Assembly (NCBI GenBank): GCA_002711905.1
Contig: PASI01000006.1
Location: 30,853-42,723, forward strand
Length of the DNA stretch: 11,871 bases
Reading direction: 5' to 3'
Origin: Thiotrichales bacterium
GTDB lineage: Bacteria > Pseudomonadota > Gammaproteobacteria > PS1 > Pseudothioglobaceae
In this document: positions 6,976-11,871 of the stretch, in pieces
Numbering within the stretch: the stretch's first letter is position 1
Layout: each line of letters starts with the position of its first letter
The notes under the pieces: model-generated
Databases searched by the model: none
Told to the model about the DNA's origin: nothing
The model's input: the letters and a program-made list of their open reading frames with translations, nothing else
Program-made: the position numbers and the translations under genes

Positions 6976-7800
6976 ATGACACAATTACCAAGTTTTATTA
7001 TGGGATTCAGAGAAGGCTTAGAGGCTTTTCTTTTGATAACCATAACTCTAAAATATATTTCAAAAATAGATAAAGGGCATTTAAAAAATATAGTTGCACA
7101 GGGAGCTGTTACTGGATTAATCATCTCTATTTTTTTTGGTCTATTATTAAGTCAATTTGCTGAATATCTTGGAGGCGTTTCTAGCTTAACAAAACTTTGG
7201 GAAAGTGCTGCAAGTTTAGTTGCATTATTACTTGTGTCAGTCTTTATCGTTTGGATGATTCGTCATGGAACCAACATGTCAAAATTTTTAGAAAATGAAC
7301 TCAGTAAAAGCATCTCAAAAAGTGCCTTGTTTTGGATTTCTTGTATAATTATTGCTCGAGAAGGCACTGAAATTGCAATTTTTTCCTTTGCTGGGAAATT
7401 TCCATACGAATTTGTTGGTATGGGGGTTCTAACGTCACTAATCTTATCAATATTAATTTTTTATTCGCTTGTCAAAGTTAATATATCACTATTATTTAAA
7501 ATCACACTGGCTTATCTTATTCTGCAAGCTGGATTTTTATTGGGTTATTCTATACACGAAGGCTTTTCGGCACTAAAAAGTTATAGCTTAATTTCGCCGG
7601 ATAATTATATTTTTGAGCGGGCATTTAATTTTTCCAATACTTTACTTAGTCATAAAGATGGCGTTTTTGGTATTCCACTTCATGTGCTATTTGGATGGTA
7701 CTCTAAACCTGAGTGGATTCAATTTATTGTGCAGTATCTATTTACTTTTTGTATGTTTGGTTATTGGTTTTGGCATAATAAAAAAATTACTTCAAGTTAA
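6976..7800 (+). CDS. FTR1/EfeU-family high-affinity iron permease
   Basis: A 274-residue inner-membrane protein with seven hydrophobic segments. Two REXXE iron-binding motifs are present in membrane helices: REGLE (12-16) and REGTE (128-132); the second usually reads REGLE, but its charged residues are intact. The C-terminal part LHVLFGWYSKPEW (235-247) corresponds to the family's conserved FGY segment. The family carries Fe3+ (or Fe2+ after oxidation) inward, in bacteria often with EfeO and EfeB or similar periplasmic partners. None is adjacent here: the gene stands alone between the M24 gene and argJ, so partners, if any, lie elsewhere. The Fur-like box over its promoter supports an iron role independently. 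Iron supply fits a metabolism rich in Fe-S and haem proteins, but that is inference. Confidence 0.9.
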   Translation: MTQLPSFIMGFREGLEAFLLITITLKYISKIDKGHLKNIVAQGAVTGLIISIFFGLLLSQFAEYLGGVSSLTKLWESAASLVALLLVSVFIVWMIRHGTNMSKFLENELSKSISKSALFWISCIIIAREGTEIAIFSFAGKFPYEFVGMGVLTSLILSILIFYSLVKVNISLLFKITLAYLILQAGFLLGYSIHEGFSALKSYSLISPDNYIFERAFNFSNTLLSHKDGVFGIPLHVLFGWYSKPEWIQFIVQYLFTFCMFGYWFWHNKKITSS

Positions 7801-7820
7801 ATACTAATAGTAATTTTTTT
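7780..7820 (+). terminator. Probable AT-rich terminator at the end of the FTR1 gene
   Basis: AAAAAAATTACT (7780-7791) inside the last codons of the gene and AGTAATTTTTTT (7809-7820) after the stop are perfect 12-base complementary arms with a 17-base loop. Transcription would end in the T7 that forms the outer part of the stem. The stem has only two G-C pairs, so efficiency is uncertain. Confidence 0.45.
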
Positions 7821-7845
7821 CTGTGATTATTATGCTTTTATTTGA

Positions 7846-7900
7846 TCAGCTTTATAGTAATTCATATTAAAGCTTTAAAGCTGAATTCTTAAAAAAGAAT
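7846..7900. repeat. Cluster of overlapping palindromes between FTR1 and argJ
   Basis: TCAGCTTTA (7846-7854) and TAAAGCTGA (7876-7884) are perfect 9-base inverted arms. Inside and over the right arm lie two overlapping perfect 12-base palindromes, TTAAAGCTTTAA (7867-7878) and AGCTTTAAAGCT (7871-7882). Immediately after comes a 6-base hairpin, ATTCTT/AAGAAT (7885-7890 and 7895-7900) around AAAA. Alternative pairings are mutually exclusive. It may be an operator for argJ, a terminator remnant or a structured leader; no known regulator motif was recognised. Confidence 0.4.
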
Positions 7901-7909
7901 AGCTGTTAG

Positions 7910-7936
7910 TTGAATTAGGTAAAATATTTTTATTAT
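7910..7936 (+). promoter_or_regulatory. Possible argJ promoter
   Basis: TTGAAT (7910-7915) and TATTAT (7931-7936) are good hexamers, but the spacer is only 15 bases. Transcription would start about 15 bases before the argJ ATG. The region is so AT-rich that other choices exist. Confidence 0.25.
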
Positions 7937-7957
7937 TTACTTTTCAATATTGTTTGT

Positions 7958-9142
7958 ATGAGTATTAATTTACTTGAAGTGCAGGGCGTTAAATGCTCCT
8001 CTATTAGTGCTGGCATAAAGAAAAATAACGCTCTAGATCTTTCCTTAATTTCACTTATAAAGGGAAGTAAAACGGCCGCTGTGTTTACTCAAAATATCTT
8101 TTGTGCAGCTCCAGTTGTGATCGCAAAAAATCATTTAAACTCACATGTAGAAGCACTATTAATTAATAGTGGAAATGCAAATGCAGGAACTGGCAAAAAG
8201 GGATTAGAAAATGCTTATAAAACTTGTCAGATATTTGCTGATGAACTTGGAATTAAGCCTGAACAAGTTTTGCCTTTCTCAACGGGTGTTATTGGTGAAT
8301 TATTATCAGTTGAATCTTTCAAAAATAGCTCAAAGAAACTAGTTCAAAATCTTTCAGATCAAAACATGGGTCTTGTTGCAAAAGGAATCTTGACGACTGA
8401 TCTTGTTGAAAAGTCATGTTCAATTACATTTAATGCTGGTGGAAAGAATGTTACTCTTTCTGGTATTGCTAAAGGGTCAGGAATGATTCGACCTGACATG
8501 GCGACTATGCTCAGCTTCATTGTGAGTGATATTGGCGCATCTTCAGATGAACTTCAGGATTGTTTAGCTATAGCAGTTAATCAGTCTTTTAATCGAATTA
8601 CGGTTGATGGTGATACTTCAACAAACGATGCTTGCACTCTCAGCGCTACCAATCAATCTGGTATCCAGTTCAGTGATTGTAAAAATGAATTTCAAAAAGC
8701 GCTCAACGAAATTACAAAAGCTTTAGCGCAAATGATTATCAAGGATGGAGAGGGCGCAACTAAGTTTGTAGAAGTAAAAGTGGGTGGGCTAGATTCTAAT
8801 AAGGACTGCTTAGAAGTTGCTTATACGGTGGCACATTCTCCGCTAGTCAAGACAGCATTGTTTGCAAGTGATGCAAACTGGGGTCGAATTTTAGCTGCAG
8901 TAGGAAGATCAAAGGTTGATGGGATGAGTATTAATAATATTGATATATTCTTAAATGATTTACAAATCATTTCTTCTGGAGAAGTCAGCAGTTCTTACAC
9001 AGAAATAGGGGGTAGTAAGGAAATGCAAAACCCTGAAATTATTATCAGGATTAACTTGGGTAATGCCAAAACAACTGAAAGTGTATGGACGACCGACCTT
9101 TCATATGGCTATGTAAAGATTAATGCGGAATACCGTAGTTAA
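7958..9142 (+). CDS. argJ: Glutamate N-acetyltransferase / ornithine acetyltransferase ArgJ
   Basis: Cytoplasmic arginine-biosynthesis enzyme that moves the acetyl group from N-acetylornithine to glutamate, and in bifunctional forms also makes N-acetylglutamate from acetyl-CoA. The 394-residue length is typical. The self-cleavage site is RPDMATML (178-185): the precursor splits between Ala182 and Thr183, and Thr183 becomes the beta-chain N-terminus and nucleophile. Oxyanion-hole residues are in STGVIG (108-113); NSGNANAGTG (70-79), AKGSGMIRPDMA (171-182), DGDTSTND (217-224) and the C-terminal YGYVKINAEYRS (383-394) are family hallmarks. Whether it is mono- or bifunctional cannot be decided by eye. 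No Shine-Dalgarno sequence precedes the ATG, and the upstream 157 bases are rich in palindromes. The stop overlaps the convergent cbbR stop. No other arg gene is adjacent, so this is a scattered arginine gene. Confidence 0.96.
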   Translation: MSINLLEVQGVKCSSISAGIKKNNALDLSLISLIKGSKTAAVFTQNIFCAAPVVIAKNHLNSHVEALLINSGNANAGTGKKGLENAYKTCQIFADELGIKPEQVLPFSTGVIGELLSVESFKNSSKKLVQNLSDQNMGLVAKGILTTDLVEKSCSITFNAGGKNVTLSGIAKGSGMIRPDMATMLSFIVSDIGASSDELQDCLAIAVNQSFNRITVDGDTSTNDACTLSATNQSGIQFSDCKNEFQKALNEITKALAQMIIKDGEGATKFVEVKVGGLDSNKDCLEVAYTVAHSPLVKTALFASDANWGRILAAVGRSKVDGMSINNIDIFLNDLQIISSGEVSSSYTEIGGSKEMQNPEIIIRINLGNAKTTESVWTTDLSYGYVKINAEYRS

Positions 9143-9156
9143 ATAGCTACTTTTTT
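9135..9156 (+). terminator. Weak terminator-like hairpin at the argJ stop
   Basis: GTAGT (9135-9139) and GCTAC (9146-9150) form a 5-base stem (last pair U-G) around a 6-base loop, followed by six T (9151-9156). It would stop argJ transcription inside the 3' end of the convergent cbbR. The stem is short, so this is tentative. Confidence 0.4.
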
Positions 9157-10038
9157 AACCCTAGTATTGTCAATAACGAACTGCTTGAATCGCCTTGCAA
9201 TTGGAGATAGTTCTGCTTCGGCATGATGAACGATATGCCATTGCCTAACAATAGGGAAAGGTTCTACATCGAGCTGTTTAATGATTTTATTTTTGAGTTG
9301 AAGATTGACTGAATGCATCGAAACGAAACCAATTCCAAGGCCAGCTTGGACAGCCTCTACAATGGCTTCATTTGAGTTGATTTGAATATCTGAATTAAAA
9401 TTCAATCCGGTAAACCTTTCAATTGTGATGCGCGTACCAGAGCCAACCTCTCTGGTAAGCAAAGTTTCTTTTTTTAGATCTTTAATTGTAACCTTTTCTT
9501 TTTTAAGAAGCTCATTTTCAGGATGTGCAATTGCAATTAATGGGTTTGTCATGAAAGCCTGAGAAATTAATGGAATATTTTTTGGAGGCTCCCCCATGAT
9601 TACAAGGTCTGCTTGGTTACTCTTAAGATTATCAAGTAGATCATGCCTGTTAGTAACATCGATATAAAAAGTCATTTTAGGAAACTCTTTTTTAAACTTT
9701 GCAAGCAGAGAACTAATAAATGAATTTGCCGTTGTTGCAACTGCTATTTGAAGGTGTCCAGAGTCTGGATTCATAATTTCATCAATTTCGAGTTTTGAAC
9801 TTTCAAGTGTATTAATAGTTTCGACTGCAGTCTTATAAATTTTCTTACCTACAAATGTGGGGCTGATTTTTTTTCCATTAACACCAAATAATTTTGCACC
9901 AATACTTTCTTGGAGTTGTTGTACTTGCATATAGACAGCTGGCTGAGTGATATGAAGTTCTTTACTGGCGCTTGTAAAGCCTCCAAGTCTTATTACAGAC
10001 TCAAAACTATACAGTTGTTTTAGAGTATAATTAATCAT
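9139..10038 (-). CDS. cbbR: LysR-type transcriptional regulator CbbR
   Basis: Cytoplasmic LysR-family regulator, 299 residues (family usual about 300). The N-terminal winged helix-turn-helix spans about 4-63, with recognition region FTSASKELHITQPAV (21-35); a linker helix follows, then a substrate-binding-like effector domain (about 90-290). Motifs such as GSGTRITIE (199-207) and AVQAGLGIGFVS (229-240) are typical of CbbR-like proteins. The CbbR name rests mainly on context: it is divergent from cbbL with 106 bases between, the classic arrangement. In relatives the effectors are Calvin-cycle metabolites or NADPH, and the protein activates cbb transcription and usually represses itself. No Shine-Dalgarno sequence precedes its ATG, suggesting low expression. 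Its stop overlaps that of argJ by 4 bases, tail to tail. Confidence 0.93.
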   Translation of the reverse strand: MINYTLKQLYSFESVIRLGGFTSASKELHITQPAVYMQVQQLQESIGAKLFGVNGKKISPTFVGKKIYKTAVETINTLESSKLEIDEIMNPDSGHLQIAVATTANSFISSLLAKFKKEFPKMTFYIDVTNRHDLLDNLKSNQADLVIMGEPPKNIPLISQAFMTNPLIAIAHPENELLKKEKVTIKDLKKETLLTREVGSGTRITIERFTGLNFNSDIQINSNEAIVEAVQAGLGIGFVSMHSVNLQLKNKIIKQLDVEPFPIVRQWHIVHHAEAELSPIARRFKQFVIDNTRVKKVAI

Positions 10039-10058
10039 AAGTAAAACTAATGATTTTA

Positions 10059-10071
10059 TAAATAAATATTA
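10059..10071. promoter_or_regulatory. Candidate LysR-type (CbbR) operator
   Basis: TAAATAAATATTA fits the T-N11-A rule and the TNA-N7-TNA form used for CbbR, with TAA/TTA ends in inverted orientation. It ends one base before the cbbL -35 hexamer, where an activator contact is expected. Caveat: the region is so AT-rich that such matches are easy to find; a second candidate of another spacing lies at about 10101-10114. Confidence 0.4.
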
Positions 10072-10072
10072 T

Positions 10073-10101
10073 TTTACATTATATATATGTACATCTATAA
10101 T
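10073..10101 (+). promoter_or_regulatory. cbbLS promoter
   Basis: TTTACA (10073-10078), exactly 17 bases, then perfect TATAAT (10096-10101): 11 of 12 consensus positions. The start point would be near 10108, giving a leader of about 37 bases, with AAGGGGA (10131-10137) 7 bases before the cbbL ATG. The opposite strand carries a TATAAT-like element at 10078-10083, so the divergent cbbR promoter probably overlaps. Such a strong core promoter suggests high, perhaps largely constitutive, expression. Confidence 0.65.
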
Positions 10102-10144
10102 TACTTTAATTTTACGAATAACATTAATATAAGGGGAATAAAGT

Positions 10145-11566
10145 ATGGCAAAGAAAGGATATGACGCTGGAGTAAAAGAGTACCGAGATACATATTGGAT
10201 GCCAGAATATGAGCCGAAAGATACTGATATTCTTGCATGTTTTAAGATCACGCCTCAACCAGGTGTTCCGAGAGAAGAAGTTGCAGCAGCGGTTGCGGCT
10301 GAATCCTCAACAGGAACTTGGACAACAGTTTGGACTGATCTCTTAACTGATCTTGATCACTACAAGGGAAGAGCATATAGAATTGAGGATGTTCCAGGAT
10401 CAGATGATGCAATCTATGCTTTTATTGCTTACCCAATTGACTTATTTGAAGAAGGGTCAATTGTAAATGTCCTTACCTCTTTAGTTGGAAATGTATTTGG
10501 TTTTAAGGCTTTAAGAGCACTTAGACTAGAAGATATTCGTTTTCCGATAGCCTATGTAATGACTTGTGGCGGACCACCTAATGGTATCGAGGTCGAAAGA
10601 GATAAAATGAATAAATATGGTAGACCTTTATTGGGCTGTACTATTAAGCCAAAATTAGGTTTGTCGGCAAAGAATTATGGAAGGGCTTGTTACGAAGGAC
10701 TTAGAGGTGGTTTGGACTTCACTAAAGACGATGAAAATGTAAATTCTCAGCCATTTATGCGTTGGAGAGACAGATTTGGCTTTGTGCAAGATGCGATAGA
10801 GAGAGCTGAGAAAGAAACAGGAGAGCGCAAAGGACACTATCTGAACGTGACAGCTCCTACACCTGAAGAAATGTACAAGCGTGCTGAGTATGCAAAAGAA
10901 CTTGGCACTCCAATCATTATGCATGACTTCTTTACAGCAGGCTTTACAGCAAACACTGGACTAGCAAATTGGTGTAGAGACAACGGTTTATTACTTCATA
11001 TTCATAGAGCAATGCACGCTGTTGTTGATAGAAATCCAAATCATGGTATTCACTTCAGAGTTCTTGCAAAATGTTTACGTCTTTCTGGTGGAGATCATAT
11101 GCACTCTGGAACTGTTGTAGGTAAGCTTGAAGGGGATCGTGATTCTACTCTAGGATGGATAGATTGTATGCGTGATAGTTTTATCAAAGAAGATCGCTCA
11201 AGAGGTATTTTCTTTGATCAAGATTTTGGCTCAATGCCAGGAATGCTTCCTGTTGCATCTGGAGGTATACATGTTTGGCACATGCCAGCACTTGTAAATA
11301 TCTTTGGAGATAACTCTGTACTGCAATTTGGCGGCGGAACACTTGGTCATCCATGGGGTAATGCTGCTGGAGCGGCTGCTAACCGAGTTGCTCTTGAGGC
11401 ATGTGTTGAAGCCCGAAACGCGGGTAGAGAATTAGAGAAAGAATCTAAAGATATTCTTACAAATGCGGCCAAACATTCGCCTGAACTCAAGGTTGCAATG
11501 GAAACTTGGAAAGAAATAAAGTTTGAGTTTGATACTGTAGATAAGTTGGATATCCAGCACAAATAA
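10145..11566 (+). CDS. cbbL: RuBisCO large subunit, form IA
   Basis: Catalytic subunit of ribulose-1,5-bisphosphate carboxylase/oxygenase, the CO2-fixing step of the Calvin cycle, working as L8S8. The 473-residue length is typical of form I. Active-site residues are present (spinach number in brackets): Glu53 [60], Asn116 [123], Lys168 [175] and Lys170 [177] in TIKPKLGL, the carbamylated Lys194 [201] with Asp196 and Glu197 in DFTKDDE, His287 [294] in HIHRAMH, Lys327 [334] in the loop-6 segment GTVVGKLEG, and Ser372 [379] in ASGGIH. Presence of a small-subunit gene 45 bases downstream, and the bacterial form IA-like N-terminus, exclude form II. The gene has a strong promoter and ribosome binding site and diverges from cbbR. 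Base composition looks somewhat less AT-biased than its neighbours, as expected for a highly expressed conserved gene. Confidence 0.99.
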   Translation: MAKKGYDAGVKEYRDTYWMPEYEPKDTDILACFKITPQPGVPREEVAAAVAAESSTGTWTTVWTDLLTDLDHYKGRAYRIEDVPGSDDAIYAFIAYPIDLFEEGSIVNVLTSLVGNVFGFKALRALRLEDIRFPIAYVMTCGGPPNGIEVERDKMNKYGRPLLGCTIKPKLGLSAKNYGRACYEGLRGGLDFTKDDENVNSQPFMRWRDRFGFVQDAIERAEKETGERKGHYLNVTAPTPEEMYKRAEYAKELGTPIIMHDFFTAGFTANTGLANWCRDNGLLLHIHRAMHAVVDRNPNHGIHFRVLAKCLRLSGGDHMHSGTVVGKLEGDRDSTLGWIDCMRDSFIKEDRSRGIFFDQDFGSMPGMLPVASGGIHVWHMPALVNIFGDNSVLQFGGGTLGHPWGNAAGAAANRVALEACVEARNAGRELEKESKDILTNAAKHSPELKVAMETWKEIKFEFDTVDKLDIQHK

Positions 11567-11611
11567 GATCTATTGAATTTGTTATTATAAAAAAATAAAA
11601 AGGAAAATATT

Positions 11612-11871
11612 ATGAGTAAAGTTCAAGATTATCCATCACGATTGAGTGATAATGCAAGTAGAAAGTTTGAAACTTTTTCTTACTTACCTGCAATGACTGA
11701 TAAGCAGATTCGTGAGCAAGTTCAGTATATTGTTGATCAAGGATACAATCCGGGAGTAGAGCATACTGAGGTTGAAAACGCTATGGGAAATTATTGGTAT
11801 ATGTGGAAGCTTCCATTGTTCGGTGAAACCGATGTTGATACAATATTGGAAGAATGTAAAGCTTGTCACGA
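11612..11871 (+). CDS. cbbS: RuBisCO small subunit, form IA (3' end outside window)
   Basis: The first 86 codons of the form I small subunit are visible; the family is about 110-120 residues. It caps the L8 core and is needed for full activity. Recognisable segments are FETFSYLP (19-26), [16 protein letters not shown] (37-52), the [12 protein letters not shown] stretch (60-71) and the start of the EECKAC helix region (80-85). Compared with my memory of carboxysomal CbbS, there are six extra residues between QDY and FETFSYLP (the part around LSDNAS, 11-16); such an insertion is reported for the IAq type. AGGA (11601-11604) lies 7 bases before the ATG. The 45-base gap after cbbL holds no terminator, so the two are cotranscribed. 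Confidence 0.97.
   Translation, partial: MSKVQDYPSRLSDNASRKFETFSYLPAMTDKQIREQVQYIVDQGYNPGVEHTEVENAMGNYWYMWKLPLFGETDVDTILEECKACH

Noticed and set aside
9139-10038. LysR gene as a regulator of argJ
   Set aside because: It converges on argJ and shares no promoter with it; it diverges from cbbL, the standard cbbR position.
10145-11871. Carboxysome operon
   Set aside because: No csoS gene is visible and the CbbS insertion argues for the non-carboxysomal type; downstream sequence is needed to settle it.
1-11871. CRISPR array, tRNA/rRNA, insertion sequence, prophage or defence genes
   Set aside because: No regularly spaced repeats, cloverleaf, transposase motifs or terminal repeats were seen; nearly all sequence is accounted for by metabolic and transport genes.

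Overview
The window is AT-rich bacterial DNA, about 12 kb and densely packed with genes. It most resembles a marine, sulfur-oxidising, CO2-fixing gammaproteobacterium of the SUP05/Thioglobaceae type (free-living or invertebrate symbiont). The reasons are a gammaproteobacterial TrkH, a form IA RuBisCO operon with a divergent CbbR regulator, a membrane pyrophosphatase, and low-GC coding throughout. The lineage is an inference; RuBisCO autotrophy itself is read directly from the sequence.

Layout. Positions 3-1322 hold the 3' part of trkH (K+ uptake), closed by a clear intrinsic terminator. Convergent to it at 1370-3373 (minus) is hppA, a K+-dependent ion-pumping pyrophosphatase. Diverging from hppA is a plus-strand three-gene unit: a DMT/EamA permease (3508-4380), a diaminopropionate ammonia-lyase-like PLP enzyme (4418-5626) and an unusual M24 metallohydrolase (5641-6807). 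Next come a Fur-type box over a promoter and an FTR1-family iron permease (6976-7800), then a palindrome-rich gap and argJ (7958-9142) of arginine synthesis. argJ ends tail-to-tail, overlapping by 4 bp, with cbbR (9139-10038, minus). cbbR diverges from cbbL (10145-11566) and cbbS (11612 to beyond the right edge).

How the genes work together. The right end is the carbon-fixation module: CbbR senses metabolic state and controls a near-consensus promoter for RuBisCO. A six-residue insertion near the CbbS N-terminus suggests the non-carboxysomal IAq type, so cbbQ/cbbO rather than carboxysome genes are expected downstream. HppA recovers energy from biosynthetic pyrophosphate as an ion gradient; its sequence predicts a K+ requirement and possibly Na+ pumping, and its neighbour TrkH brings in K+. 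The central permease/lyase/M24 unit looks like a small salvage route releasing ammonia and pyruvate from an amino-acid derivative. Its M24 enzyme keeps all metal ligands but appears to have lost the two histidines normally used for peptide substrates, which makes it the least ordinary part of the window.

No rRNA, tRNA, CRISPR array, insertion sequence, phage gene or defence system was seen. No gene-free stretch exceeds 300 bases. Most of the window is ordinary core metabolism; I did not find a convincing new large system.
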